From assembly GCA_900545525.1 (NCBI GenBank), contig UQZX01000039.1:1-23132 (forward strand): 23,132 bases of DNA, given 5' to 3'. The translations under genes and the position numbers were made by a program. The notes beneath the pieces are model-generated. The model was given only the letters and a program-made list of their open reading frames with translations, made no database searches and was not told the origin of the DNA. This document shows, in pieces, positions 1 to 9,169 of the stretch; within the stretch, counting starts at the first letter, position 1, and the number at the start of each line of letters is the position of its first letter. Source of the DNA: an uncultured Prevotella sp. Its GTDB lineage: Bacteria > Bacteroidota > Bacteroidia > Bacteroidales > Bacteroidaceae.

Positions 1-49
1 ACAGGCTCACGCCGGTAAGGAATAAGAATAAAATAAGTTTACGTTTCAT
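1..49 (-). CDS. Partial gene start, probable SusC/RagA-type receptor signal peptide
   Basis: Only the first 16 codons are inside the window, running off the left edge on the minus strand. They read MKRKLILFLFLTGVSL, a basic N-terminus followed by a hydrophobic stretch, so this is the start of a signal peptide. The same 49 bases occur in inverted orientation at the right edge. Signal peptides of this kind are common on Bacteroidota TonB-linked receptors, and the gene follows a SusCD operon in the same direction, so another SusC-like receptor is the best guess. With so few residues any exported protein is possible. Confidence 0.5.
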   Translation of the reverse strand, partial: MKRKLILFLFLTGVSL

Positions 50-55
50 AGATTT
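1..55. repeat. Outer inverted repeat, left arm
   Basis: These 55 bases are the exact reverse complement of 23078-23132 at the other end of the window. The match covers the first 49 coding bases of the two edge genes and 6 bases upstream, then stops at 56. It reaches the window edge, so its true length is unknown. The arms enclose the whole segment. Confidence 0.95.
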
Positions 56-133
56 ATTGTTCAAAATACTGATATATTATGTGTCTCTTTGCTGTCACGG
101 ATATCAGTTGCGGCATGTCTGCCATTCACCTTA

Positions 134-220
134 GTAGGGACTTATTCTTGTATATGTCCGCCTGTCGCACGCTGGTTTTCCGGCGCTTGCGTGCGGACAT
201 ATACAAGAATAAGTCCCTAC
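134..220. repeat. REPIN-like element 1: two inverted REP-like units
   Basis: Two perfect 28-bp inverted copies lie at 134-161 and 193-220. Each unit begins with GTAG at its outer end and contains an imperfect GGAC...GTCC palindrome, the layout of REP sequences mobilised by RAYT (Y1-type) transposases. The 31-bp centre holds a second short inverted repeat, CGCACGC at 166-172 with GCGTGCG at 189-195. The element sits between the last gene of the left operon and the next gene start. It has the same total length, 87 bp, as the related element at 9217-9303. No RAYT gene is in the window. Once transcribed it could fold and act as a terminator or RNA stabiliser. Confidence 0.8.
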
Positions 221-276
221 ATTAAGAGTGAATACTTTTGTCCTGTCACATCTTTACGGTGTTTGGACAGTCCGTA

Positions 277-1479
277 TTATTTCTTGTTGATATACTTCTT
301 GCCGTCACGGATAAGCAGACCCTTGGCTGTTGCGCGGTTAACCTGCTGACCCATGAGGTTGTAAGTCTTGCTGTTCTTTGCACGTTCCTCAAGTGTAGGT
401 TTAACTACTTCTATACCATTTGTTTGAGCTCCCTTGAAGTTACCTGTGTTAAGGGTTATTGTCATTCCGTCTGCATACCAGTTTCCTGTATACCACCTTT
501 GGTCTGGGGAGATAAGGCTTGTCATTCTTGTATACTCTGTAATTGTTATGGTGTTTCCTGAGATAGTACCTACACTGGTTTCTTTATCCAAGTTTGTTGA
601 AATACCATCCCCTTTTAAGTCAACGCCACGGATACAAAGGTATTTGCCGAAGTTGTCGATATCTTCCTGTGTGTTAAATCCCAGATCCGCCATAGGCTGT
701 CCCATTGCAATGGATACAGTTCCGTCTTCATTGACATCAATTGAAAGACAGCCCATTTCGCAATAGTTGTAAACATTTACAGAATACTCGTAGTCTTCGA
801 TAGAAACTGAATTGCTGAATTCCTCCCAGCCATTGGTGTTACGACCATTCTGATGACCTTTCTGTACACCATTACACGGTATAAAGCGTGGTTCTGCAGC
901 CCAAGTCCATGTTGCACCATCATATTGACCGTCTTTATATGATGTTCCGGGCAGTGCTGTAAACTTCTTAACTCCGATAAAGTATCCCAGTTGGTTGCAA
1001 TCTATGTTGCCGTCTTCATCTACAGTGAAAGATAACTCCTTTGTTGTCGATAGTGTTCCGGCATCCTCATTGATTGCAGCAAGACCCCTCACTGTAAATT
1101 CCCATGTGCCACGGCTGTCTGTCTTTGAACCGCAGTCCTGCTCACCGATATTTATTATTCCTGTTGCAGCATCGTAAGTACCTGTAGCAGTAACGGCATC
1201 ATTGGCAAATACCATTTTCACATTTGTACCGTCAATTGAAATAGTAGCAGGAGAACATGTAATGAGTTCGCCGTCAGAGGAAGTTTCAGTGTAGTTTCCT
1301 ACTATGGCATCCAATGCCGGTGCTGTGGCAACAGCATTGTTAATGGTAGATGTTTTTTCTGCTATAACAGCTTCTTTTACATTGTTATGTGCAAGTTTTG
1401 TTATAGAAACAAGCTCTGTTTGTGCGCCGACAGTCATTGATGTAAGAGCTGCGCATGCAAAAAGTAATAACTTTTTCAT
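277..1479 (-). CDS. Secreted protein of unknown function with conserved C-terminal tail (left operon)
   Basis: 400 residues. The N-terminus MKKLLLFACAALTSMTVGAQ is a clear signal peptide with cleavage near AQ, and there is no lipobox. The body is rich in Thr, Ser, Asn and Gly with alternating beta-like segments; I recognise no catalytic motif. The last ~30 residues contain YNLMGQQVN and end in GKKYINKK, a tail shared with the last gene of the right operon and resembling type IX secretion sorting tails in Prevotella-like species. The body shows no obvious similarity to that right-hand protein. It is the last gene of the left operon, 91 bp after the DUF4302 gene, with a strong hairpin in the gap. 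Role inferred: exported accessory or surface protein of the uptake locus. Confidence 0.75.
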   Translation of the reverse strand: MKKLLLFACAALTSMTVGAQTELVSITKLAHNNVKEAVIAEKTSTINNAVATAPALDAIVGNYTETSSDGELITCSPATISIDGTNVKMVFANDAVTATGTYDAATGIINIGEQDCGSKTDSRGTWEFTVRGLAAINEDAGTLSTTKELSFTVDEDGNIDCNQLGYFIGVKKFTALPGTSYKDGQYDGATWTWAAEPRFIPCNGVQKGHQNGRNTNGWEEFSNSVSIEDYEYSVNVYNYCEMGCLSIDVNEDGTVSIAMGQPMADLGFNTQEDIDNFGKYLCIRGVDLKGDGISTNLDKETSVGTISGNTITITEYTRMTSLISPDQRWYTGNWYADGMTITLNTGNFKGAQTNGIEVVKPTLEERAKNSKTYNLMGQQVNRATAKGLLIRDGKKYINKK

Positions 1480-1522
1480 AATTAATAATTTTAGGATGTT
1501 AATAAAATTTGTTGGTTATATT

Positions 1523-1566
1523 CTTGTTACCCGTGTTGCGAAATATGTTCGCAACACGGGAACAAG
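1523..1566 (-). terminator. Intercistronic hairpin between DUF4302 and secreted-protein genes
   Basis: A near-perfect stem of 19 pairs with one bulged base and a 5-base loop, centred near 1545 (core CCGTGTTGCGAA pairing with TTCGCAACACGG). It starts five bases after the DUF4302 stop codon on the minus strand. No U-run follows it in that direction, so it may be an attenuator or mRNA-stabilising element rather than a complete intrinsic terminator. The right operon has no counterpart in its 23-bp gap. Confidence 0.7.
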
Positions 1567-1570
1567 ATTT

Positions 1571-2935
1571 CTATTTATCATTGGCATCAAGATCTCCGTA
1601 TGGATAATTTTTCTCCTCTGCCCATAGTTTTATAATGTTAGTAGGCTCGTCCTTGTCTGTAAGAATTAAGTATGAAGGATGTCTCTTGTTGTCTGTGCTT
1701 AGGGTAAAGTTGCGCACTTTTGCACCTTGACCGCAGAAAGGTTCCATTGCCTGACGGAGCCCGTATTTATTATAGTAGTCACGTCCGGCTTTGTTGTTGT
1801 TCTTGTTGTCTATTTTAAGAGAAATCTCATTACCTTCTTCATCAAGCTGTGTTATGGTGATGCCATAGTAGCAATAGTCGCCACCTGCCTGCATGTGGAA
1901 GCCTGTCTTTCTCTGATATAGTCCTATCAAAGCCCAGTATAAGCGGTTTCTGGTATTGTTCGGACCTGCTGTTGCCAGCTTGTCGCGCATCGTATCCCAA
2001 TAAGGACGTGCGAACGGGCTTAGGTCTTCGTATGTGATGAACCACATTCCTTCCTCAAACGTCTCCTTGAGCGAGGGCACGTATGTATACAGACGGGCAT
2101 TCTCGTTGCCCTCCACTACAAAGTATTCTTCGGTGTTTCCTTTCAGGATGCCTGATATTTCGGTGCCGTTAACGTCAACAGTGCTGTATAGCGTGTAGCC
2201 GTCCTTGGTTATTATAAACGGCGCAACAACCTGCTGCTTCTCTCCTTTATCGTTGAGCCATGTGAAGACAAGGCGGCGGTAAGATGTCGTTACGCTTATT
2301 TCGCGTTCCGAACCGTCAACAACAAACTGGTACGAGCGCGATGCCATGAAGTCTCTCGTGGCATTTACTTCGTTTACGTAGTCCTCCCATGTCTTGCCTT
2401 CTTCTACGGGATACATCACTATCCTTGCCTGATGTTTCTTGCCGATCATCTCCACCTTTTCAGGCGTTGCCGACAGCACACGGAACTCGAAGTCGCCTTC
2501 CATGCCGTCTCCTTTCTGTCCAAAGTCAGAGTTTGACGGTGTTGAGAAGTAATGGAATATGTCGTTGTACTCGTCGAATGAGAGAACAATACCCTGGCTT
2601 GCCTCTATCTTATAGTGAGATGTCGCGGTGACGAGCTTGCCGTCTTCGCCGAAGCCGGCATTGTGGCTGCTGCCCACTTTCTCGCTTGCCACGGTCACGG
2701 TGTTCTCGTCAAACTTGGCAAATACATTATATCCGCCATACGTTGTAGCGGCATAATATTCTATTCTCCAGCCGTTAGGGGCAGCCTTGAGTATATCTCT
2801 TGCATTGTTGGTGGTTTCTTCCACGCGGTCAGTGGGGGTCTCGCTGAATTTGTCGTCCACCTCCGGAGTACATGCTGTGAAGGCAAATATGCTTACAAGC
2901 AGTGAAAATATGCTATATAACTTCTTCATTTTCAT
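1571..2935 (-). CDS. DUF4302 family lipoprotein (left operon)
   Basis: 454 residues. The signal sequence ends in the lipobox FTAC, followed by TPEVDD; acidic residues after the cysteine fit a Bacteroidota surface-lipoprotein export signal. The N-terminal segment with 'APNGWRIEYYA...GGYNVFAKFDENTVTV' and the following beta-rich region are typical of the DUF4302 family (family recalled, not searched). Biochemical function is unknown; family members occur beside SusC/SusD pairs and a zinc metallohydrolase, as here. The start at 2935 lies one base beyond the stop of the preceding gene, and an ATG at 2929 would give MKKLYSIF, so translational coupling is likely. It is paralogous to the gene at 19939. 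Role inferred: surface-exposed ligand-binding or accessory protein. Confidence 0.85.
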   Translation of the reverse strand: MKMKKLYSIFSLLVSIFAFTACTPEVDDKFSETPTDRVEETTNNARDILKAAPNGWRIEYYAATTYGGYNVFAKFDENTVTVASEKVGSSHNAGFGEDGKLVTATSHYKIEASQGIVLSFDEYNDIFHYFSTPSNSDFGQKGDGMEGDFEFRVLSATPEKVEMIGKKHQARIVMYPVEEGKTWEDYVNEVNATRDFMASRSYQFVVDGSEREISVTTSYRRLVFTWLNDKGEKQQVVAPFIITKDGYTLYSTVDVNGTEISGILKGNTEEYFVVEGNENARLYTYVPSLKETFEEGMWFITYEDLSPFARPYWDTMRDKLATAGPNNTRNRLYWALIGLYQRKTGFHMQAGGDYCYYGITITQLDEEGNEISLKIDNKNNNKAGRDYYNKYGLRQAMEPFCGQGAKVRNFTLSTDNKRHPSYLILTDKDEPTNIIKLWAEEKNYPYGDLDANDK

Positions 2936-2936
2936 T

Positions 2937-3884
2937 TCAGTTAAAGTTACGTAATTCGAGTGAAGGAGCCTCTGCCGAGCGGCGCAGTATTATTGCGCGG
3001 AGGTCGTCGAGGTTAACTCCCCAGCTGTTCTGGAAATACTCTTTCACCATAGCCAGTTTCTCGTTGATTATCGCTGCGCCCTCAGGACCTGCCTGTGTGA
3101 TGATTTTCTGCCATCCTGCCGGTGAGAGCGTAACATAGTTGGCATACACTTCGGCAAAGTCCTCGTTGTACTCGCCGCTGGCATAACCTGTCACGAAGCC
3201 TTCCTTTGCAGCGTCCGGATCCTTCACGTTTATCCAGTCTGTAGAGTGGTAACGTCCTGAGCTGATGGTCTGGAAGTCGGGCGAATAGTTCTTGGTCTGC
3301 GTCAGGATGTGGCAGAACTCGTGGTGCATGGTGTGGAAGAACCAGTAGTTGAGGTCGATGGGCTTTGCCTCTTTCTCCTCGTAAGGGTTGTCAACGTTGA
3401 TGCGCGGGTTGTCAATGTCGAGGTTGTTCACGCCGTAGAGCATTATCTTCAGACCCTTTTCTGCCGTACCCATGACAATGGAGCCGTTGGCATTATACTC
3501 GTATGAGCCGATCAGCTGGATTACGCGCGGGCTGTAGGTCTTGATGAATTCCTTGCCCACAGCTTCTGCGTAAACTTCCAGCCAGATGTGCTGGATGAGC
3601 CTTGCAAGTGCCTTCGACTCGGCGAAAGATGCCGGGATGACATTGTATGTAAGGTCGGTTTCCTTGTCGTTGTACCTGTACTGGAACCTGATGTTGTACT
3701 CTTGGGTGTAGTTCTTGTCAAGCCACGCGTCGAAGGATTTGCTTTCCTCGCTGTCTTCGTTGTCCTGCGGGTTGTTGATATTTATCACACTTGTGGGGCT
3801 CAGGTCGTCTTCGCTGCATCCGGTGAATGCCACCGTTGCGGCGAACAGTAAAACTAATCCTATGTGTTTCATAATCATTTGCAT
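2937..3884 (-). CDS. Substrate import-associated zinc metallohydrolase lipoprotein (left operon)
   Basis: 315 residues with signal peptide and lipobox FTGC (Cys23), followed by SEDD. The zinc motif HEFCH lies at residues 188-192 within 'TMHHEFCHIL', and an acidic segment around residues 240-245 (NEDFAE) may supply the third zinc ligand. This matches the Bacteroidota family of HExxH lipoproteins found next to SusC/SusD pairs (Peptidase_Mx1-like; family recalled). Likely role: hydrolysis of a peptide or protein ligand at the outer membrane, inferred from the motif and location; no substrate is shown. It follows susD by 12 bp and nearly abuts the DUF4302 gene. In-frame ATGs at 3878 and 3872 are alternative starts; the one at 3872 (MKHIGL) also gives a valid short signal peptide. 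Confidence 0.88.
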   Translation of the reverse strand: MQMIMKHIGLVLLFAATVAFTGCSEDDLSPTSVININNPQDNEDSEESKSFDAWLDKNYTQEYNIRFQYRYNDKETDLTYNVIPASFAESKALARLIQHIWLEVYAEAVGKEFIKTYSPRVIQLIGSYEYNANGSIVMGTAEKGLKIMLYGVNNLDIDNPRINVDNPYEEKEAKPIDLNYWFFHTMHHEFCHILTQTKNYSPDFQTISSGRYHSTDWINVKDPDAAKEGFVTGYASGEYNEDFAEVYANYVTLSPAGWQKIITQAGPEGAAIINEKLAMVKEYFQNSWGVNLDDLRAIILRRSAEAPSLELRNFN

Positions 3885-3896
3885 TTTAAAAGATGT

Positions 3897-5471
3897 TTAA
3901 CGTGGGTTTGCCTCAAGACCTGCATTTGTCACATCGTTCGGCAACTGTATTGCTCCTCTCAGGTCGCCTGCCGTGAAAGTAACGGCATCTTCGCCTGCGA
4001 TCAGGTGGCTGTGCTCAATTCCGTAACGTTTGATGTCCATGAAGCGCAAGCCCTGGAATATGGTTTCGAGGCGGCGCATGTGGAGCAGGAACACGATTAC
4101 GTTCTCCTGACGGCCCTCTGCTACGGTGAAGCCCTGCGGGTGGAGAGCCTTGCGCATTGAGCGGTCGCGGTTGCCGTCGGGCAGTGCCGGAGCCACGTCA
4201 AGACCGTCGATGAAGCTGAAGATGTTGTCCACGGTGAGCGTGGGACGCTTTGTCGGTCCTTCTGTTTCCTTACAGTGGGTGCCTATCCATACGTTCATGT
4301 CGTCCACTGCCTTCTTCAAATTGTCCTCGCCGCCTTTCAGGGCGTATGCCTCTGCACGGCATAATAGTGTCTCGTCGCCTGTGAACACCGGGTCTACAAT
4401 GTGCACATAGCCTGAGCCGTTGACCTTGTCTGTGTATTCAAAGAACTCTTCTATCTTGGGGAAAGCAACGCTCTGGTTGGTTCCATAGAGCATTGTGGCA
4501 TAATAAAGGGTGTTGTTGCTGCTGCCCGTGCCCCAAGGCATGCTGACCCAGAATGTCTCATACGATGCCATTGCCTGATTGTGGTCGAAGCGGTTGTAAG
4601 AACCTCCGGCGATGGCACGTCCTGCCAGCGAATATGCCGGAACAAGCAGAAGATTTGCCGACTCGCTTGTCATTACGTAGCGGTTGCCTATGTCCACGCG
4701 TCCGAAAACGGTGTAGGGCCCGAAGTTGCGCATAACCGATGTAGGCACGGTGCCGAGCACTATGTTGGCATATTGTATGCACTTGTCGTAGTTCATGTAG
4801 TATAGGTTGAACCGTGTAGCGAACGCGTATGCCGCCTTCAGGTTGAAGTGGTACTTCGGCACGGAATAGATGTCGTCGCTTACATCGGGCAGTGCCGCTT
4901 CAATATCGGTGTTGATATTATCGTAAAGCTCGCGGAGTGTTCCGCGCGGCATGTCGTTAACGCTGTTTCCGGTGCTCTTCGGGTATGGCAGTCCGAGATA
5001 TTCGTCTGCCTTCTCAGGGTTCCATGCCATGCAGAATGTCGTGGCAAGCTGGAACATCGAGAATGCGCGGCACAGCTTAGCCTCTGCCATTTGCGCTTTG
5101 AGCGATGCAGGGCTGCCCATGCTTTCTATTGCCTCGATTGCCTGGTTGGCAGTTGCGATTGCCAAATAGTAATTGTTCCAGATTTGACGCGGTGAGTCGT
5201 TGCCTTCGTCGGTGATATCCTTAAAGCGGTAAATCTCCTCCTTAAGCAGGTTCGTAGTATACTGCTTGCCGTTGTCTGAAACGTTGTCCGTGCTCATTTC
5301 GTTGAGCATGATGTTGGACGCCGTGGGATATGCGGCAACCAGCAGGTTTGTGATCTTAGAGTTAGAGTTTACTTCTGCACGGTCGTCTGGCAGCTTGTCA
5401 AGGAAGTCGTTGCATGATGTCAGCGATAAAGCTGCGCATGCCGACAGTGCTATATATTTAATCTTTTTCAT
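3897..5471 (-). CDS. susD: SusD/RagB family nutrient-binding outer-membrane lipoprotein (left operon)
   Basis: 524 residues. The signal peptide ends in the lipobox LTSC followed by NDFLDKLPDDR, the hallmark start of SusD-like proteins. The N-terminal half is helical, as expected for the TPR-like SusD fold, and the C-terminal region has 'RRLETIFQGLRFMDIKRYGIE', the usual RagB/SusD signature. These proteins cap the SusC barrel from outside and help bind ligand. The gene starts 31 bp after susC and is followed 12 bp later by the metallohydrolase, so it sits in one operon. Ligand specificity cannot be read from the sequence. The symbol denotes the family, not starch specificity. Confidence 0.93.
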   Translation of the reverse strand: MKKIKYIALSACAALSLTSCNDFLDKLPDDRAEVNSNSKITNLLVAAYPTASNIMLNEMSTDNVSDNGKQYTTNLLKEEIYRFKDITDEGNDSPRQIWNNYYLAIATANQAIEAIESMGSPASLKAQMAEAKLCRAFSMFQLATTFCMAWNPEKADEYLGLPYPKSTGNSVNDMPRGTLRELYDNINTDIEAALPDVSDDIYSVPKYHFNLKAAYAFATRFNLYYMNYDKCIQYANIVLGTVPTSVMRNFGPYTVFGRVDIGNRYVMTSESANLLLVPAYSLAGRAIAGGSYNRFDHNQAMASYETFWVSMPWGTGSSNNTLYYATMLYGTNQSVAFPKIEEFFEYTDKVNGSGYVHIVDPVFTGDETLLCRAEAYALKGGEDNLKKAVDDMNVWIGTHCKETEGPTKRPTLTVDNIFSFIDGLDVAPALPDGNRDRSMRKALHPQGFTVAEGRQENVIVFLLHMRRLETIFQGLRFMDIKRYGIEHSHLIAGEDAVTFTAGDLRGAIQLPNDVTNAGLEANPR

Positions 5472-5502
5472 GTTTAAATGCTCCGTTTTGTTGTATGTTC
5501 CA

Positions 5503-8500
5503 TTAAATACCTAAGCGCAGTGTGAACGTGAACTGCCTTGCCATAGGCACGGCAACACCTCCAGAGTTGAAGAACTCAGGGTCTTGTCCGTTGAGTTTCT
5601 TGTCAGCATATATCAGGAACAGGTTTGTAGCCTGAAGCTTCACGCTGGCATTGCTCAGTCCGATGTGTCCTACCCATGACTTCGGGAAGTCGTATGCGAG
5701 TGATATTTCCTTCATTCGGATGAAGTCTCCCTTTGCAATACGTTCCGTAGACATGTTGTATGCGTTGTATGCACGGTTCAGGTACCTGTCCGTCTGCAAC
5801 TGTCTGAGGTCTGCGATAGCCGGTATCGTAGTATATTTCTCATCGCCCGGCACAACCCAGCGGTTGATAAATTCCTTGGGCATAGCCGTCAGGTCAGAGT
5901 AAGACGATGCGAAAGTCGGGTCAAGACGAACCACGTTTCCGAACGAGTAGGTCATGAAGATGTTGAGATGCCATCCCTTGTATGTGAACACGTTGCCTAA
6001 AGAACCCGTGATGGTGGGGTCTGTAGGACCTTCGTAAATAAGGTGGTCGGTTACATACGACTGGAAGTTATGAGTGCTTACGGTCAGCTCTCCATCCTCG
6101 TTTATGAATGTAGGCAGACCGTTTTCGTTAAGTCCGCGGAAGTCTATCGAGAACAGTGCACGGTAGGGATAACCCTTCTGTGTGAAGCCTGTTCCGGAGA
6201 TAAGGTCGATGACGCGGTTGCGTGCGTCAAGGTCGGTAACCTCGCTCTTGGTGTGTGAGAAGATGAAGTCGGTTGTCCATGTAAAGTCCTTCTTCACGAT
6301 GTTCTTCGTGCTGAGGGTAAATTCCTCACCGTAAGACTTCATGCTTGCCACGTTGGCATACTGCAGGATGCTTCCGTTTACGCCCGATGTACGCTTCGGA
6401 CCGATAAGGTCGTAGTTGTTGCGTGTGTACCAGTCGAACGAGAAGTTGATGCGGTTGTCAAGGAAACCGAGGTCAACGCCGACGTTGAACTCATGTTTCT
6501 TCTCGTATGTAAGGTCGGGGTTGGCAAGGTCGTATATCTCCAGACCCGATTCCTTGTCGGTCGTGAACGGACGCCACGGGTTGTAGCTCTGTATGATGAC
6601 CTGCGAGTTTGTGACCGCCGGCTTGTCGCCCGTAAGCGAGTAAGAAGCCTTCAGCGTAGCGTGCGACAATACCTTCTGCTTGTTGAACCATGTCTCCTCG
6701 TGGGCGTTCCATGCACCTGATATGTTCCATGTGGGCAGCCAGCGTGCGCTCCTTGCCTTGCCCAGACGGTTAGAACCCTCGTAGCGCATTGTTCCGTTGA
6801 CGGTGTAGCGTCCCTTATAAGAATAGGTGGCGGTGCCGAAGAAAGAAGCTTCGCGGCTGTAGCCGTTGTTCAGCGAGTAGTAGATGGAGTTCTCTTCGCT
6901 CGCCTGCTTGAAATATTTGTAGTCGTAGCTGCCGAGCATGCCCATGTCATACTGCATGCCCACGCCGTTGAAGTAAGAGCGGCTGCGCTCGGTGTTGTTC
7001 ACTTCCAGACCTCCGTAGACGTTCAGTATGTGCGTGTCGTTGAACACATCGTTGTAGCTTGCAGTGGCGCGGAAGTCCCAGCTGTTCATCTTGTATTTTG
7101 TCTCACGGTAGAAACCTCCCACCGGCAGCACTGTTCCGGGCAGCGAGTTCGCATTGTCCGGGTCGGTGTAGAGCCACGGGTTGTTGTCGCGTATCGTCGC
7201 ATCTTCCATGGCGCGGAATGCCTGTGCCTGGTTGGAGTGCTCTGTGATGCTGTGCGCCTGTGTCGTAGTAGAGAACTTGTATGCTCCCAAAACCGACAGC
7301 TCAACCTTTGTTATAGGCTTGTACTTAAGCTCTGCCTGGAACTTCAGGTCCACAACGTCAAGGTCCATATAGTTGTTGTCAAGCTCGTTCTTGATGTTGA
7401 ACGCGGCATAGTTTCTCATGTAGTAGGCGTTCGGGTCGAGCGTACGCGAAGAGTTTATCGCATACGAATAGGGGTTGATGTCGAAGTCGCGCGACACTTC
7501 GCCCGACACTGCATCGACACTGCGGTTTGTCGTTCCCGGTGCCTCCTGCTTACGGTAGCTGGCGTTTCCGATCATGTTCAATGACACCTTCGGGCTGAGA
7601 TTGTACATCGCGTTGATGTTCGATGTATAGCGCTCCACCTTGCTCTTGCGCGACCATCCCGGGTCGTTCATGTAGCTGAACGAAGCATAGTACTGTGCCT
7701 TCTCCGTACCCGAAGACATGCTTATGGAGTGGTTCATCGATATGTTGTTGCTGAACAGCTCGTCAAACCAGTCGGTGTTGCGGTACTCCGCCTCGCGCAG
7801 ATAGCCCTCCATCGCCTCTATCGTGTTAGGCAGACCATAGCTGCTGGTCGACGAGTCGTAGTCGTGCATGAGGTGATACATGCGTCCGAACACACCGCTG
7901 CTTGCCGCACGGTATGAGTTCTCGAACGAGAAGAAGCCGTTGTTGTACATTTCGTTGTACACGGACATCTGGTCCTGCGAGTTCATGATGTTGAACTGGC
8001 TGTAGCTCGGCTTGAGGCGCATGGTGTATTCGCCCGTATAGCTTATCTTCGTTGCTCCCGCCTTACCGCGCTTGGTGGTAACGACGATGACGCCCGACAT
8101 GGCGCGCGCACCGTAGATAGACGTTGCCGAACCGTCCTTCAATATCTGGAAGCTCTCTATGTCGTCGGCGTTAAGACCTGCGATGGCACTTGAAATAAGC
8201 GTTGCCGCGTCACCCGATGAAAGGGCGTCGGCATCCACCTCCGTCACATCCTCCATGATTACGCCGTCTACAACCCAAAGAGGCTTTGACGAACCGTAGA
8301 TGGACGTCGCACCGCGCACACGTATCTTCGGTGCCGTACCGAATGTTCCCGACACGTTCTGCACCGACACACCGGCTGCACGGCCCTCCAAGGCACGACT
8401 CACGTCGGCAACTCCGTCGAGCTTAGCCTTGCTCGCGTCCACCTTCGTCGTCGCTCCCGTAAACAGTCGCTTGTCCATCTTCTGCATACCGGTGACCACG

Positions 8501-8808
8501 ACCTCGTCGATGACGTGAGAGTCGTTCTTAAGCGTTATCCTCATGTTTGCGGCACCCTTCAGCGTCACCGTCTCCATGCCCACGTAGCTCACCGTGATGT
8601 AGGAGCCCGCCTTCGGGGCATTGAGGCGGAAATGCCCGTCGACGTCGGACACCACGCCTGTCTTCGTACCCTTGAGCATGACGGACGCGCCGATCACGGG
8701 CTCGCCGTCGTCCTGGGACACTATGACACCTGAAATCTCAGTCTGCGCCATGGCAAGCCCTACGAACAGAACGAGCATGGACGCGATCATAGTAAGTCTT
8801 TTCTTCAT
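5503..8808 (-). CDS. susC: SusC/RagA family TonB-linked outer-membrane receptor (left operon, susC1)
   Basis: 1101 residues, normal for the family. Order of parts: signal peptide 1-21 (cleavage near AMA-QTE), carboxypeptidase-regulatory-like beta domain about 23-95, TonB-box-like IDEVVVTG near 100-107, plug domain with 'IRVRGATSIYG' and 'PLWVVDGV', then 'LKDGSATSIYGARAMSGVI', then a beta barrel ending in QFTFTLRLGI. It imports a ligand across the outer membrane with SusD as lid, using TonB energy. The first ~92 codons are nucleotide-identical to susC2 and the proteins match through residue 121; beyond that they are only homologous. A consensus promoter lies at 8858-8889. The substrate is unknown. 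Confidence 0.96.
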   Translation of the reverse strand: MKKRLTMIASMLVLFVGLAMAQTEISGVIVSQDDGEPVIGASVMLKGTKTGVVSDVDGHFRLNAPKAGSYITVSYVGMETVTLKGAANMRITLKNDSHVIDEVVVTGMQKMDKRLFTGATTKVDASKAKLDGVADVSRALEGRAAGVSVQNVSGTFGTAPKIRVRGATSIYGSSKPLWVVDGVIMEDVTEVDADALSSGDAATLISSAIAGLNADDIESFQILKDGSATSIYGARAMSGVIVVTTKRGKAGATKISYTGEYTMRLKPSYSQFNIMNSQDQMSVYNEMYNNGFFSFENSYRAASSGVFGRMYHLMHDYDSSTSSYGLPNTIEAMEGYLREAEYRNTDWFDELFSNNISMNHSISMSSGTEKAQYYASFSYMNDPGWSRKSKVERYTSNINAMYNLSPKVSLNMIGNASYRKQEAPGTTNRSVDAVSGEVSRDFDINPYSYAINSSRTLDPNAYYMRNYAAFNIKNELDNNYMDLDVVDLKFQAELKYKPITKVELSVLGAYKFSTTTQAHSITEHSNQAQAFRAMEDATIRDNNPWLYTDPDNANSLPGTVLPVGGFYRETKYKMNSWDFRATASYNDVFNDTHILNVYGGLEVNNTERSRSYFNGVGMQYDMGMLGSYDYKYFKQASEENSIYYSLNNGYSREASFFGTATYSYKGRYTVNGTMRYEGSNRLGKARSARWLPTWNISGAWNAHEETWFNKQKVLSHATLKASYSLTGDKPAVTNSQVIIQSYNPWRPFTTDKESGLEIYDLANPDLTYEKKHEFNVGVDLGFLDNRINFSFDWYTRNNYDLIGPKRTSGVNGSILQYANVASMKSYGEEFTLSTKNIVKKDFTWTTDFIFSHTKSEVTDLDARNRVIDLISGTGFTQKGYPYRALFSIDFRGLNENGLPTFINEDGELTVSTHNFQSYVTDHLIYEGPTDPTITGSLGNVFTYKGWHLNIFMTYSFGNVVRLDPTFASSYSDLTAMPKEFINRWVVPGDEKYTTIPAIADLRQLQTDRYLNRAYNAYNMSTERIAKGDFIRMKEISLAYDFPKSWVGHIGLSNASVKLQATNLFLIYADKKLNGQDPEFFNSGGVAVPMARQFTFTLRLGI

Positions 8809-8835
8809 AAAATCTCTCTCTAATTAAATAAATAA
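8443..8835. repeat. Inner inverted repeat, left arm (5' end of susC1)
   Basis: The reverse complement of 13487-13879. The outer 302 bases (8534-8835) are identical to 13487-13788; the remaining 91 bases have 5 mismatches. The arm covers 27 bases of leader and the coding region for signal peptide, regulatory-like domain and start of the plug. Immediately upstream (8836 onward) the two loci are unrelated, and beyond the arm inside the genes even conserved protein stretches use different codons. Confidence 0.95.
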
Positions 8836-8857
8836 ATTATACTTTTGTTACAAATTG

Positions 8858-8889
8858 CAAAATTAAGGACATTTTTTATCAAAACCAAA
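8858..8889 (-). promoter_or_regulatory. Predicted promoter of the left susC operon
   Basis: On the minus strand a -33 TTTG (8889-8886) is followed by 20 bases and a -7 TAATTTTG (8865-8858), fitting the Bacteroidota consensus TTTG-N19-21-TAnnTTTG. Transcription should start near 8850, giving a leader of about 40 bases before the ATG at 8808. The promoter lies just outside the inverted repeat arm, so it is not shared with susC2 in the present orientation. Confidence 0.65.
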
Positions 8890-9169
8890 ATAAACATACA
8901 AAAAACGTTTATTTAACCTAATATTTTAACAAACATCGCAATTAAAAAGGGTATGTAACGTACATTATGAAAGTTTAAAGGCTTTATTTCTTTCATTTTT
9001 ATCACTTGGCGGGAAACGTCATACTGCATATAAGATGTATAAAAATAAATTTTTCGGAGTGTGAAAGAATATTTATTCTATTATATGCTATATATAATAA
9101 GGTGTAAAAGGAACGTATTATAAAACCCGCAGAAGTTCTTTTATGAAATAACGTGAGTTCGATGAATAT
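8890..9169. other. AT-rich intergenic spacer with no gene seen
   Basis: Very AT-rich DNA between the susC1 promoter and the repeat element at 9170. Short reading frames here lack a convincing start context or protein-like composition. No RNA gene was recognised. Confidence 0.5.

Noticed and set aside
50..133. Promoter for the left-edge gene
   Set aside because: The near-match (CAAAATAC on the plus strand) does not satisfy the TAnnTTTG spacing, so it was not called.
7030..7584. 184-residue plus-strand open frame
   Set aside because: Antisense to the barrel region of susC1, with shadow-like composition.
277..8808. Polysaccharide utilization locus
   Set aside because: SusC/SusD are present, but no glycoside hydrolase, polysaccharide lyase, sulfatase or hybrid two-component regulator is encoded in either operon.
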